Shown here one piece after another: positions 11,917 through 22,276 of a DNA stretch of 35,515 nucleotides. The position numbers were made by a program, and so were the translations under genes. The notes beneath the pieces are model-generated. The model did no database searches. It saw nothing but the letters and a program-made list of their open reading frames with translations, and had not been told where the DNA came from. Numbering within the stretch: the stretch's first letter is position 1; every line of letters starts with the position of its first letter. Source of the DNA: a virus; IMG/VR virus record IMGVR_UViG_3300042992_000069, positions 1-35,515 of that record; one strand, written 5' to 3'.

Positions 11917-14117
11917 TGGAGATATTTGAAAACATACCAACCTATGACAATGGAACTTGGACTGTTACAGACTTTTCTTCAAGAGAAGAGTTTGCCAAGT
12001 TTGTAAGAGATATTTTTGATGAACCCGGTAAATATAATTTTGATGAAACTAGCTTATTATTTAATTCTGAATCAAGAAAGTTCAGAGAAAATGGATATTA
12101 CTGCGACTCTCCCTTTAAGTCCAAAGACTTCATCAATTACTGGGATGACCAAAAGCTTAGATGTAGAAGAGGAGTTATCTATAAATCAGGAGAAAGAACT
12201 TGGTATCTTACAAGAGATTACTACATGTGGCTTAATTTCTTACCAATATTTGATAAGGAGCAACAAATTTTTGACTTTGCTAAAATCAGGGATGCCCAGT
12301 ATCACATGGCCCTCTATGAACTATTGGCAGAGCTCAACTTTAAGCATGTAGCTATTCTTAAAAAACGTCAGATAGCCTCTTCTTATTTTCACATGGCTAA
12401 GCTATTAAATCAAATTTGGTTTGAGGCTGGGGTTACTCTGAAGATAGGAGCAAGTCTAAAAGACTATATAAATGAGAAAGGTTCATGGAAGTTCTTAGAT
12501 GAATATGCTGCTTTCTTAAATGAGCATACTGCATGGTATAGACCAATGACTCCACATAAAGTAATGATGTGGCAACAGAAGATTGAAGTAAGGAAAGGGG
12601 ATAGAAAGAATGAAGTTGGTCTCAAAGGTACAATGCAAGGTATGTCATTTGAGAAAGATCCAACAAATGGTGTAGGGGGTCCGGTAAAGTTCTTCTTTCA
12701 TGAGGAAGCTGGTATTGCACCAAAGATGGATCAAACATATGAGTATATGAGACCAGCAATGAGATCTGGTTTAATTACTACAGGTATGTTTATAGCTGCA
12801 GGATCTGTGGGGGATTTATCTCAGTGTAATCCACTTAAGGATATGATCTTAAATCCTACATCTAAAGATATCTATGCAGTAGAAACAAATCTTATTGATA
12901 AGAATAATACAGAAGGTCTCTCAGGTTTGTTTATTCCTGAGCAATGGTCTATGCCTCCACATATAGATCCATATGGTAATTCACTTGTAGAAAATGCATT
13001 AGAAGCATTAGATAAACAATTTGAAGAATGGAAGAAAGATTTATCTCCTGAAGATTACCAGTTAAGGATATCTCAGCACCCTAGAAATATTGAAGAAGCA
13101 TTTGCTCACAGATCTGTATCTATATTCCCACCACATCTTGTTGCAGCACAACAAAGAAGAATAGATGAGAAAGAATATGCTTATGAATTTCTAGATATAT
13201 TCTATGATGAGAATGGGAAACCTAAAGTAAAGGAAACTAATAAGTTACCAATTATGCAATTCCCTGTGTCTAAGAAACTAGAAGATAAAACAGGAACCCT
13301 TGTTGTATGGGAAAGACCAATTAAGGATCCAACCTTTGGACAATACTATGCATCCATTGACCCCGTGTCAGAAGGAAAGACAACTACCTCAGAATCATTG
13401 TGTTCCATATATATAATGAAAGCTCCAGTAGAAGTAACTAAAGTTACTGGTCCTGAAACAGAAACATATATAGAACAAGATAGAATAGTAGCTGCTTGGT
13501 GTGGTAGATTTGATGATATCAATAAAACACACCAGAGATTAGAGCTAATAATAGAATGGTATAATGCATGGGCACTTATAGAAAGTAACGTGTCTTTGTT
13601 TATACAATACATGATATCTAGAAAGAAGCAAAGATATCTTGTACCAAAAGGTCAGATTATGTTCTTAAAAGACTTAGGGGCAAACACTAACGTTTACCAG
13701 GAGTATGGTTGGAGAAACACCGGTACATTATTTAAAGGACATTTATTAAGTTATGCTATTGAATACTGTAAGGAAGAGTTAGATGTAGAAACAAAATCTG
13801 ATGGTACAATAGTAAGAACTAAGTATGGAATAGAAAGAATTCCTGACCCCATGTTAATTAAAGAAATGCAAGAATATGCAGATGGAGTTAACGTGGATAG
13901 ACTTGTAGCATTTACAGCATTAGTTGCATTCATGAGAATACAACAATCTAATAGAGGTTATGCAAAGAGAACTGTTATGGATGATGCTGCTAAAAACTTG
14001 CAAAAGTCAGAAAATTTGTTTAAATTAAATAGTAGTCCATTTAGGCATATGGGTAACAACGGTAGATTAACAAATGGTTCAGTATTTAAAAAATCACCAT
14101 TTAAAAATATAAAGTAA
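11916..14117 (+). CDS. terL: Terminase large subunit
   Basis: The 733-residue packaging motor has the usual two parts. ATPase: Walker A-like segment LKKRQIASSY (148-157), Walker B VKFFFHEEAG (257-266) with Glu263/264, and the coupling motif region IAAGSVGD (293-300). Nuclease (RNase H-like): Asp482 in SIDPVSEG, Glu556 in ALIESN and Asp661 in NVDRLVAF form the metal-binding triad. TerL pumps DNA into the prohead through the portal and cuts it. Length and divergent Walker A agree with crAss-like enzymes. It is followed two bases later by the portal. Confidence 0.93.
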   Translation: MEIFENIPTYDNGTWTVTDFSSREEFAKFVRDIFDEPGKYNFDETSLLFNSESRKFRENGYYCDSPFKSKDFINYWDDQKLRCRRGVIYKSGERTWYLTRDYYMWLNFLPIFDKEQQIFDFAKIRDAQYHMALYELLAELNFKHVAILKKRQIASSYFHMAKLLNQIWFEAGVTLKIGASLKDYINEKGSWKFLDEYAAFLNEHTAWYRPMTPHKVMMWQQKIEVRKGDRKNEVGLKGTMQGMSFEKDPTNGVGGPVKFFFHEEAGIAPKMDQTYEYMRPAMRSGLITTGMFIAAGSVGDLSQCNPLKDMILNPTSKDIYAVETNLIDKNNTEGLSGLFIPEQWSMPPHIDPYGNSLVENALEALDKQFEEWKKDLSPEDYQLRISQHPRNIEEAFAHRSVSIFPPHLVAAQQRRIDEKEYAYEFLDIFYDENGKPKVKETNKLPIMQFPVSKKLEDKTGTLVVWERPIKDPTFGQYYASIDPVSEGKTTTSESLCSIYIMKAPVEVTKVTGPETETYIEQDRIVAAWCGRFDDINKTHQRLELIIEWYNAWALIESNVSLFIQYMISRKKQRYLVPKGQIMFLKDLGANTNVYQEYGWRNTGTLFKGHLLSYAIEYCKEELDVETKSDGTIVRTKYGIERIPDPMLIKEMQEYADGVNVDRLVAFTALVAFMRIQQSNRGYAKRTVMDDAAKNLQKSENLFKLNSSPFRHMGNNGRLTNGSVFKKSPFKNIK

Positions 14118-14119
14118 CT

Positions 14120-16870
14120 ATGCAAGTATATAACGCATTACAGTTAAAGAAAGGTGCTAAGGTAGATCAAAACAGGATGGGTAGTGTTACCCAGCCTTTG
14201 CAGTTTTTATCTAAAAAAGATAAAGATGAAGAATGGGCTGCTTGGAACTTAGACTGGTTAGAATGGAATGGTCTTAAGCAAATCAGAAGAAATGCTAGAA
14301 GACTAATGAAAAACTATAAGCTTGCAAAAGGTATTATAGATAGAACAGATTATATCATTGAAGAGAATAATGAATATAAAGACATTGTAGAATTACTTAC
14401 AAGAGAAGAAGCTACAGCATTAGAGTTAAAGTTCTACCCTATTATCCCAAATGTTATTAATGTTCTTGTATCTGAATTTGCTAAGAGATCAACCAAACTT
14501 ACATATAGAGCAGTAGATGAGTTTTCATATAATGAGATGCTAGAAGAAAAAAGAAAGATGGTTGAAGAAACTCTTCTAGCAGATGCTCAAATGAAAATTG
14601 TTACTGCATTATTAGAGCAAGGATTAGATCCAAATTCTGAAGAGGCACAGCAACAAACATCTCCAGAAAATCTTAAAACACTTCCTGAGATAGAAGCTTT
14701 CTTTAAGAAAGATTATAGATCAATGATAGAGCAATGGGCTTCTCACCAACATAGAGTAGATGTTGAGAAGTTTAAGATGGATGAGCTTGAAGAAAGAGCA
14801 TTTAGAGATATGCTTATTACAGATAGAGAGTTCTGGCATTTTAATATGTTAGAAGATGACTATGAAGTAGAACTATGGAATCCAGTAGTTACTTTCTATC
14901 ACAAGTCTCCAGATGCTAGATATATTTCTCAAGGAAACTGGGTAGGTAAAATAGACATGTTTACAGTATCTGATGTAATAGATAAGTTTGGATATATAAT
15001 GAGTGAGGAGCAGTTAAAAGCTCTTGAAGCAGTATATCCTATTAGATCAGGTGGTTATATAGTTGGTGGTTATCAAAATGACGGTACATATTATGATGGA
15101 ACAAAATCTCATGAGTGGAATGTTAATATGCCTTCTCTTGCATATAGACAATATACTACAGCTAGAGCAAATTCAATTACTGATGGTGGTGATATTATAA
15201 ATCAGATACTATCACAGGGAGAAGATTACTTTGATCAAGGTACAGCATACTTACTTAGAGTAACCCAAGCATATTGGAAGTCTCAAAGAAAAGTAGGTCA
15301 CCTTACTAAAATAACTGAAGATGGTCAAGTTACTAATGAAGTAGTAACAGAAGACTACCAAGTTACAGATAAGCCAATCTATGATACTAGATTATTTAAG
15401 AATAAGACAAAAGATAATTTAGCATTTGGTGAACACATAGACTGGATCTGGATTAATGAAGTATGGGGTGGCATTAAGATTGGACCAAACATTCCATCTT
15501 TCTGGGGTATGAATAATCCTGGTGGATTCTCACCTATCTATATTGGTATCCAGAGAAACAAAATTGGCCCATTAAGATTCCAATTCAAAGGAGATCAAAG
15601 CTTGTATGGATGTAAGCTTCCTGTAGAAGGAGCAGTATTCTCAGATAGAAATACTAAGTCTACAGCTTTAATAGACTTAATGAAACCATACCAGATTGGA
15701 TATAACATTGTAAATAATCAGATAGCAGATATCTTAGTAGATGAGCTTGGTACTATTATCATGTTAGACCAGAATACTTTACCTAAACATTCACTTGGTG
15801 AAGACTGGGGTAAAGGTAACTATGCTAAGGCTTATGTAGCAATGAAGAATTTCCAGATGTTACCATTAGATACATCTATTGCTAATACAGAAAATGCTCT
15901 TAACTTCCAACACTTCCAAAAACTAGATCTATCTCAGACAGAAAGATTAATGTCAAGGATTCAGTTGGCTAATCACTTTAAGCAACAAGCTTATGAAGTA
16001 ATTGGTGTTAATGCTCAAAGAATGGGTCAGCAGTTATCACAAATGACAGCTACCGGTATTGAGCAAGCAACTTCTTCATCATATGCACAGACAGAAGTAT
16101 TCTTTATACAACATGCTGATTACTTAATGCCAAGAGTTCACCAAATGAGAACTGACTTGGCACAGTATTATAATGCAACTAAACCATCTGCAAGATTAAC
16201 ATATACTACATCAGCAGATGAAAAAGTTAATTTTCAAATTAATGGTACAGATCTTTTGATGAGAGATCTTAATATATTCTGTAGTACTACTGCAAACCAT
16301 AGAGCTGTTCTTGAACAGTTAAAACAAATGGCAATGCAAAATAATACCACAGGGGCATCTATTTATGATCTAGGTAAGATTGTTCAGTCTGATTCAATTG
16401 CTGAGCTTAATAACGCTCTTAAGTCATCTGAAGATAAACAGACACAGTTGAAACAACAAGAAATGCAACAACAACAGCAAATGCAAGAACAACAAACTAA
16501 ATCTCAACAAGAAATTGAGAAGATGAAGATTGATGCTCAAGCTGCTGAGAAAGAAAAAGATAGACAAAGAGATATCTTGGTTGCTGAAATTAGAGCTGCT
16601 GGATATGGATCTATGGCTGATGTTAATAAGAATGAGATGTCAGACTATGCAGATCAAATGAAAGAGATTAGATCTTCTGAACAATATCAAGAACAAACTA
16701 GCTTGCAAAGAGAAAAGCAGGTTAATGAGAATATGAGACAGTCTCAAAAGATGGATATTGAAAGGGAAAAACTTCAAGCACAAAAAGAAATAGCAGATAA
16801 ACAGCTACAGATAGCAAGAGAAAATAAGAATAAATTTGATAGTAAGAATAAGAATAAAGAAAAAGAATAA
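14120..16870 (+). CDS. Portal protein with glutamine-rich coiled-coil tail
   Basis: A 916-residue protein directly after terL. Residues up to about 750 are mixed helix and strand, with long helices, typical of the clip, wing and stem of a portal. From about residue 770 to the end there is a Gln/Glu/Lys coiled coil (runs of Q in EMQQQQQMQEQQ) suited to the barrel or crown reaching into the capsid. The portal ring is the DNA channel and tail attachment site. The protein is longer than most portals but long ones occur in crAss-like phages. Order terL-portal-scaffold-MCP supports the call strongly. Confidence 0.85.
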   Translation: MQVYNALQLKKGAKVDQNRMGSVTQPLQFLSKKDKDEEWAAWNLDWLEWNGLKQIRRNARRLMKNYKLAKGIIDRTDYIIEENNEYKDIVELLTREEATALELKFYPIIPNVINVLVSEFAKRSTKLTYRAVDEFSYNEMLEEKRKMVEETLLADAQMKIVTALLEQGLDPNSEEAQQQTSPENLKTLPEIEAFFKKDYRSMIEQWASHQHRVDVEKFKMDELEERAFRDMLITDREFWHFNMLEDDYEVELWNPVVTFYHKSPDARYISQGNWVGKIDMFTVSDVIDKFGYIMSEEQLKALEAVYPIRSGGYIVGGYQNDGTYYDGTKSHEWNVNMPSLAYRQYTTARANSITDGGDIINQILSQGEDYFDQGTAYLLRVTQAYWKSQRKVGHLTKITEDGQVTNEVVTEDYQVTDKPIYDTRLFKNKTKDNLAFGEHIDWIWINEVWGGIKIGPNIPSFWGMNNPGGFSPIYIGIQRNKIGPLRFQFKGDQSLYGCKLPVEGAVFSDRNTKSTALIDLMKPYQIGYNIVNNQIADILVDELGTIIMLDQNTLPKHSLGEDWGKGNYAKAYVAMKNFQMLPLDTSIANTENALNFQHFQKLDLSQTERLMSRIQLANHFKQQAYEVIGVNAQRMGQQLSQMTATGIEQATSSSYAQTEVFFIQHADYLMPRVHQMRTDLAQYYNATKPSARLTYTTSADEKVNFQINGTDLLMRDLNIFCSTTANHRAVLEQLKQMAMQNNTTGASIYDLGKIVQSDSIAELNNALKSSEDKQTQLKQQEMQQQQQMQEQQTKSQQEIEKMKIDAQAAEKEKDRQRDILVAEIRAAGYGSMADVNKNEMSDYADQMKEIRSSEQYQEQTSLQREKQVNENMRQSQKMDIEREKLQAQKEIADKQLQIARENKNKFDSKNKNKEKE

Positions 16871-16962
16871 GCACTTAGCCATATAGTGCAAAAAATAAAT
16901 ATTCTTATTATAAATTTTTCAAGTTTATTGCTTATATTAAATTATAAACAAAACCAACAAAC

Positions 16963-18204
16963 ATGGAAGAATTAGACAAAGTACTTGGTGAAGACCAAGT
17001 GCAAGCTACCACAAAGGTAGAACAGATAGATGTAAACATTGATGAGATGTTTGGAATGCCAGGAGCAGAGAATGTAATGCTCCCAGCAGATGAAGAAAAA
17101 CCTAAGTCTATGTTCTCTAAAGAGAATGTAGACACATCGTTCCTTGACAAGCCTACTTCTAAAGAAGAAGTAGCAAAGAAAGAAGAAGTAGAAGAAACTA
17201 TTGCTGAGTTAGATAGTTTAATTACTCAAGAAGAAGATGCTGGTAACAAAGGCAGACCAAAGGTTGATAAATCAGGTCTAGCAGAGTTAGCATCTAAAAT
17301 GATTGAGGAAGGATCTTTAGTACCTTTTGATGATGACAAACCATTAGAGGAGTATACTACAAAAGATTTCCGTGAACTATTTGAAGCAAACTTCCAAGAA
17401 AGAGAAAATGCAGTTAGAGAGAATACTCCAAAAGAGTTCTTTAATGCATTACCAGAAGAACTTCAGTATGCTGCTAAATATGTAGCAGATGGTGGTACAG
17501 ATCTTAAGGGTCTATTTAGAACTCTTGCTCATGTAGAGGAGATGAGAGAGTTAGATCCAAATGATGAATATGACCAGGAAGAAATTGCAAGACAATACTT
17601 GTTTACTACAAACTTTGGAACTCCAGAAGAAATTGAAGAAGAAATTAATGACTGGAAAGATATGGATAAGCTTGGTCAAAAAGCTAATCAGTTTAAACCA
17701 AAGTTAGATAGAATGCAAGAAGAGATTGTTGCTAGACAACTTGCAGAGCAAGAAGTAAAGAAACAACAACAAGAGCAAGCTGCTAGACAATACACAGATA
17801 ATGTATATGGAACTTTAGCAAATGGTGAAATTGGTGGAATTAAACTTGATAGAAAAGTACAAAGTATGTTATACTCAGGATTAGTTCAACCTAACTACCC
17901 TTCTATTTCTGGTAAACAAACTAACTTACTTGGACACTTATTAGAGAAGTATCAGTTTGTAGAACCAAGACATGATCTTATTGCAGAAGCACTTTGGTTA
18001 CTTGCAGATCCAGATGGATATAAATCTAAAATTAAGGATCAAGGAACTAAACAAGCTGTAGAGAAAACAGTAAGACAATTAAAGACAGAACAGTCAAGAA
18101 AGATCACATCTTCTGTAAATGATGACAGAGAGTATGATGCTAAGACTAGAACTAGTAAACCACAAAAAACCATCTCAAGAACTAATATGTTCAAGAGATT
18201 TTAA
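16963..18204 (+). CDS. Acidic protein in the scaffold position
   Basis: A 413-residue acidic protein. The first 100 residues are disordered and Glu/Asp-rich (EEVAKKEEVEETIAELDSL); the middle is helical, with a coiled segment EEIVARQLAEQEVKKQQQEQAARQY; the end is basic (RTSKPQKTISRTNMFKRF). Composition and place between portal and major capsid gene match a scaffolding protein that builds the prohead and binds capsid protein with its basic end. No protease motif is visible. It could instead be a retained internal virion protein. Confidence 0.6.
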   Translation: MEELDKVLGEDQVQATTKVEQIDVNIDEMFGMPGAENVMLPADEEKPKSMFSKENVDTSFLDKPTSKEEVAKKEEVEETIAELDSLITQEEDAGNKGRPKVDKSGLAELASKMIEEGSLVPFDDDKPLEEYTTKDFRELFEANFQERENAVRENTPKEFFNALPEELQYAAKYVADGGTDLKGLFRTLAHVEEMRELDPNDEYDQEEIARQYLFTTNFGTPEEIEEEINDWKDMDKLGQKANQFKPKLDRMQEEIVARQLAEQEVKKQQQEQAARQYTDNVYGTLANGEIGGIKLDRKVQSMLYSGLVQPNYPSISGKQTNLLGHLLEKYQFVEPRHDLIAEALWLLADPDGYKSKIKDQGTKQAVEKTVRQLKTEQSRKITSSVNDDREYDAKTRTSKPQKTISRTNMFKRF

Positions 18205-18232
18205 TTAAGTAACAAATAAAACAAATATAAAA

Positions 18233-19852
18233 ATGGCAACTCCAATTTTAAACAATGGGATATTCCTAAGAGATACAGCCTACCAAGCTTCATCGCATGT
18301 AGACTCTTATCACTTAGTGAATATGTTAAAAGATGCTGAACCTATGGATTTAGGTCCAGTTGATTTATGGGCTATGGCTCAGAAAGTAGAAATGCCGCTT
18401 TACCAGCTTTCTAGCTTTGGTGGCAAAAATGTAATTATGGTTGACAATGCTCGTGGAGAGTACAAGTGGCAGACTCCAGTCTCTACAGATCTTCCATATG
18501 TAATTGAAGATATTGAACCACTAAATGCTTTTAAAGGTGTTGATGGTACAACCTTCAAAATTAAAATTAGCCGCAGAGAGTTTGGACATGGTGATATCAT
18601 CACTTATGACAAATACAATGGTGTGGAAATGTATATTACAGATGAGGATATCTTTCCATTAGGTGATGGTTTTGTCTATACTGTTCAACTTGTAAACAAT
18701 GACAACACTAAATATTTGGATAACAAGTATTTGGCTAATGGTACAAGATTATTCAGAAAAGGTTCTGCAAGAGGTGAGTATGGTGAGAGATTCTCTGATA
18801 TCATCACTCAAGCAGGTTTCCGTGAATACTATAACTTTGTTGGTGGTGCAGAAGCTCACGTACATTATTCTATCTCTTCTAGAGCAGACTTAATGATCAA
18901 AGGTGGTATGAATGCAGATGGTACAGTTCCTGTAACTGAGATCTGGAGAACATTTGATAAAAACACTTTAGACCCATCAATCACATCTTTAGAGGATATG
19001 GTTAAAGTTATGGGTAAAGATGCTGTTAAGAAAGCATTTGATAACGGAGATTTGTCTAGAACTTTCTTGACAAACATGGAAGCAGCTCACCTTTCTAAAA
19101 TTGCAACTGACATTGAGACTTACTTAATGTGGGGACAAGGAGGTAAAGTTAAGCAAGATGGTCCAGATGATATCAGATTATCTGTTGGACTTTGGCAACA
19201 ATTGAACAATGCGTTCAAAAGAGTATACAACAAAAATAACTTTACTCTTGACTTATTCCGTGGAGAAATCTATAACTTCTTCAATGGTAAGGTTGAGTTC
19301 CAAGGACCAGATCCAAAAAGATCTCTTATTGTACAAACTGGTATGGGTGGTATGCGTATGGTTAATGAGGCCATTAAGCAAGAAGCTATCTCTTCAGGTT
19401 TGTTAATTCAGGCTGCTGATATAGGTGCTATCACTGGTAAAGGTATGGACTTGAACTTTGGATTTGCTTATACTTCATATGTAATTCCATTCTTGGCAAA
19501 TGTTAAGTTTGTTCTTAACCCAGCATTTGACAATGTTCATACAAATGATATTGAGAACCCAATCATTGATGGTTTCCCATTATCTTCTTACAGCTTTATT
19601 ATCTTTGATATCACAGATAACACTAATGATAACATCTTTATGTTGAAACTTTCTTGGGATAACCAATTGAAGTGGTGGTATCAAAATGGTACTATGGACT
19701 ACATGGGTAGAACTCAAGGGTTCCAGTCTTCTGGACAATTCAACGGGTACCGTGTGATGATGTCTCAAACAATGCCAGCTATTTGGGTTAAAGATCCAAC
19801 TAAAGTCTTGAAAATTGTTATGAGAAACCCAATCACTGGAGGCTCTCTATAA
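18233..19852 (+). CDS. Major capsid protein (HK97 fold)
   Basis: A 539-residue protein in the standard place after portal and scaffold, followed by its own terminator, as usual for the most abundant virion product. The N-terminal arm (about residues 1-60) precedes a beta-rich part (KWQTPVSTDLPYVIED, FKIKISRREFGHGD) and a helical part with MVKVMGKDAVKKAF, FRGEIYNFFNGKVEF. The C-terminal half (NFGFAYTSYVIPFLANVKFVLNP) fits the axial domain. HK97 fold is inferred from position, size and pattern; I see no insertion domain with certainty. Confidence 0.85.
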   Translation: MATPILNNGIFLRDTAYQASSHVDSYHLVNMLKDAEPMDLGPVDLWAMAQKVEMPLYQLSSFGGKNVIMVDNARGEYKWQTPVSTDLPYVIEDIEPLNAFKGVDGTTFKIKISRREFGHGDIITYDKYNGVEMYITDEDIFPLGDGFVYTVQLVNNDNTKYLDNKYLANGTRLFRKGSARGEYGERFSDIITQAGFREYYNFVGGAEAHVHYSISSRADLMIKGGMNADGTVPVTEIWRTFDKNTLDPSITSLEDMVKVMGKDAVKKAFDNGDLSRTFLTNMEAAHLSKIATDIETYLMWGQGGKVKQDGPDDIRLSVGLWQQLNNAFKRVYNKNNFTLDLFRGEIYNFFNGKVEFQGPDPKRSLIVQTGMGGMRMVNEAIKQEAISSGLLIQAADIGAITGKGMDLNFGFAYTSYVIPFLANVKFVLNPAFDNVHTNDIENPIIDGFPLSSYSFIIFDITDNTNDNIFMLKLSWDNQLKWWYQNGTMDYMGRTQGFQSSGQFNGYRVMMSQTMPAIWVKDPTKVLKIVMRNPITGGSL

Positions 19853-19866
19853 TAGATCAAAGTATG

Positions 19867-19895
19867 AGAGGGAGTGTAATAGCTCCCTCTTTTTA
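19867..19895 (+). terminator. Intrinsic terminator after the capsid gene
   Basis: AGAGGGAG (19867-19874) pairs with CTCCCTCT (19883-19890) around an eight-base loop, followed by TTTTTA. It lies 15 bases after the capsid stop and would limit readthrough into the genes downstream. Confidence 0.88.
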
Positions 19896-19925
19896 CTTAT
19901 TTTTAAATTTTAAAACCAACAAAAA

Positions 19926-20951
19926 ATGGAAACTACAGGATTTACAATGGTGGAAATTAATAAGGCTGCCACCAGCAGAAAAACAGCCATAGCTATTAGA
20001 ACGTTCTTTGATAGTAATTCTTCTAACATGGGATTAGAGAATTACCAACAGGTATTATTTGATGGTGTTAAGCACCATGAGCAGTTAGCTTGCTTAGAGG
20101 TTAATGGAGTAATTAGATATATCACAGGTTTAAATGAATTTGCACCTGAGATTAGAGTTTTGCCTACAGACCAAAAAGAAGCTAAGGTTAGAGAAATCAG
20201 AACAGCAGTTGCTGAGCTAGAAAGAGAACTAGCAGCAAATGTTGTAGATATTGAAGACAAAGAATTTTGGAATAAAGTAAAATTACTTAATCCAAATAAT
20301 AAAGACTTCTGGAATAAGATAGATTTAAAATGTGGTAATGAGCCAGTTTATCTTGATCCAAAAGATCCTTTTGATAGAATTAAAATTTATGCTATTGAAG
20401 CTGGAGGATTTTCAATTGTAGCAAAGAGCTATGAAGATGCAAGATCAAAAGCTAAACCGCCTAAGTTTTATTTAGATAAAGAAGAAGAAACTGTAATGAT
20501 CAGAACTGAGTACAAGAAAATGCGTAATAAAGCACTTTCTGAATTACAGAAGTTATTTGATAAGAACAGTACAAAACTATTCTATGTTGCTAAAGTAGTA
20601 GATATTAATAGCACACAGTATAGAAAACATACACCAAATGATGTCATTTATGAGAACATGGATATGTACATAAATGGTGAAGGAGGAGAAAGCAACAAAG
20701 AAAGAGCAGCTAAATCTTTCATGGATGCAGTAAATATGGATATGGAGACACTAAAAATTAAATCAGTTGTTAGAGATTCCGTATTTTTTAAGTATATTAT
20801 TAATAAGGCAGATGGTCATATTTATCATGCTAAGTCAAATAGCTTACTTGGTAGAAATGTAGCTGATGTTGTAGAGTACTTAAAGAACCCACTTAATGAG
20901 GATGTTCTTAAGGATCTTACAGCTTCTGTTGAGAAATTATGGAATAGTTAA
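19926..20951 (+). CDS. Hypothetical virion-cluster protein (341 aa)
   Basis: A 341-residue protein following the capsid terminator. It mixes helices (VREIRTAVAELERELAANV) with strands (YLDPKDPFDRIKIYAIEAGGFSIVAKSYEDA) and a C-terminal helical part (LKDLTASVEKLWNS). A duplicated short phrase, EFWNKVKLLNPN and DFWNKIDLKCGN, occurs near residues 112-137. I do not recognise the family. The position between capsid and basic proteins suggests a capsid-related role. No promoter is evident between the terminator and its start, so it may depend on leaky termination. Confidence 0.55.
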   Translation: METTGFTMVEINKAATSRKTAIAIRTFFDSNSSNMGLENYQQVLFDGVKHHEQLACLEVNGVIRYITGLNEFAPEIRVLPTDQKEAKVREIRTAVAELERELAANVVDIEDKEFWNKVKLLNPNNKDFWNKIDLKCGNEPVYLDPKDPFDRIKIYAIEAGGFSIVAKSYEDARSKAKPPKFYLDKEEETVMIRTEYKKMRNKALSELQKLFDKNSTKLFYVAKVVDINSTQYRKHTPNDVIYENMDMYINGEGGESNKERAAKSFMDAVNMDMETLKIKSVVRDSVFFKYIINKADGHIYHAKSNSLLGRNVADVVEYLKNPLNEDVLKDLTASVEKLWNS

Positions 20952-20963
20952 AATTAAAATAAA

Positions 20964-22082
20964 ATGGCCAAAAAAAAATCTAATGCCGGAAATGCTTATA
21001 TATTAAGCCAACTAAATTCTTATAAAGGTTTTAGTATGCCAAAAGTAAATGTAAAAGCAAAACCTAAAGCTGATGCATCTAAGAAAAAGGTGGAACCTAA
21101 GAAAAAGGTTGAAAATAAAAAATCTGGACCATCTTTATATGATACAACAGTTAAAGATCAATATGGAAAACCAGTAGTTAATAAACCTTCTGATTCTAAG
21201 AAAAAGCCATATGGCATGGCATCTAAAACTTCAGATAAAAAGAAAGTAGTTAAAAAAGTAGAAACTAAAAAACAAACTACACCTAGTAAACCTAAAGTAA
21301 CAGGTAATAGTTTTCTTGATGTAGCTACTGGTGCAAGGCCTGCAGATTATTATAGCGTTAAAACTAAACCAGCTGCACCTACTAAAAAAGTAGCTCCGGT
21401 TCAAAAACCTAAAGCTACTGTCAAAAAAGTAGAAACTAAAAAGGTGGTTACTAAAAAACCTGAAGTTAAAAAACCAGCTCCTATTAACAAAGATCTTCTT
21501 AACAAGATGACAAGAACTGGTCAAGCTTTTTATTTAGATACTAAGACTGGTAAACTTGAAAAAAATCCTGATTGGAACACTGAAGTTGGAGTAAAAAAAT
21601 TAATTAAAAAAACTGAAGATTTTAAAAAAGGACAATCTAAAAAAGTAAAATCTAAAATTGAATCTTTAAAAAGACCAGAGATTAGAAAGAAAGTAACTAT
21701 TCCTGAAGTTGTTGTAACGCCTCCAAAAAAATCTGAACCAACTGTATCACAGTTGTGGCAACAAAAAACTGGTACTAGTTGGTCTGAAGCTAAAAAGCAA
21801 GGATTAACTGATGGTTCAGCAAGTTCTAATATTGCTTTGATGAAGAAGTTAAAGTCTGGTGAAATAAGTAAAAGTAGTTTGTCAAAGCCAAAAACTGAGA
21901 CTACTCCAACTCCAGTTACAACAACTCCTACACCTTCTCCTACACCTAAACCTACTCCATATGCTGGATCAGGAATCGGTGCAATGGAAAGAGCAGATAT
22001 GGAATTTGAAGAACAAGGATTTAGAAGAGGAGGTTCAGTTAAGAAGATGCGTAAGAAGATTGCTGTTAAAAGAAAAAAATAA
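20964..22082 (+). CDS. Lysine-rich disordered protein with GGSVKK tail
   Basis: A 372-residue protein that is mostly low-complexity Lys/Pro/Ser/Thr: repeats like KKVETKK, KPKATVKK and KPEVKKPAP in the first 180 residues and a Pro/Thr stretch near 315-335. It ends RRGGSVKKMRKKIAVKRKK. It is the largest member of the basic gene set. Such histone-tail-like composition suggests DNA condensation in the capsid or a packaged cargo. No enzymatic motif is visible. Gene starts 12 bases after the previous stop. Confidence 0.6.
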   Translation: MAKKKSNAGNAYILSQLNSYKGFSMPKVNVKAKPKADASKKKVEPKKKVENKKSGPSLYDTTVKDQYGKPVVNKPSDSKKKPYGMASKTSDKKKVVKKVETKKQTTPSKPKVTGNSFLDVATGARPADYYSVKTKPAAPTKKVAPVQKPKATVKKVETKKVVTKKPEVKKPAPINKDLLNKMTRTGQAFYLDTKTGKLEKNPDWNTEVGVKKLIKKTEDFKKGQSKKVKSKIESLKRPEIRKKVTIPEVVVTPPKKSEPTVSQLWQQKTGTSWSEAKKQGLTDGSASSNIALMKKLKSGEISKSSLSKPKTETTPTPVTTTPTPSPTPKPTPYAGSGIGAMERADMEFEEQGFRRGGSVKKMRKKIAVKRKK

Positions 22083-22102
22083 TTTATATAAAATTAAATA
22101 AA

Positions 22103-22276
22103 ATGAAAAAGACAAAAACTGGAACTTATGTTGGTTTAAACAATAAAGTTTCTGCATTAAAATCTGCTGGTACAAAAGGTACAAAGTCTGGAGTTAACTC
22201 TAAAGTCTCTGCATCTAAAGTAGCTAAAGGACGTTCAGGTGGTGTATCTAAAGCTCCTAAAAAAGCAAACCCATAA
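22103..22276 (+). CDS. Conserved basic microprotein (57 aa)
   Basis: A 57-residue Lys/Ser/Gly-rich frame: NNKVSALKSAGTKGTKSGVN, SKVSASKVAKGRSGGVSKAPKK. I recall very similar phage microproteins from environmental genomes, which argues that this is real despite its length. It overlaps the next start by one base (TAATG) and follows an AAATAAAATG start context. Probably another nucleic-acid-associated or cargo protein; no function proven. Confidence 0.65.
   Translation: MKKTKTGTYVGLNNKVSALKSAGTKGTKSGVNSKVSASKVAKGRSGGVSKAPKKANP

Noticed and set aside
16871-16905. Hairpin GCACT...AGTGC after the portal gene as a terminator
   Set aside because: Only five base pairs and followed on the + strand by A-rich rather than T-rich sequence.
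16963-18204. Prohead protease fused to the scaffold
   Set aside because: No Ser-His or other protease motif is visible in the acidic protein.
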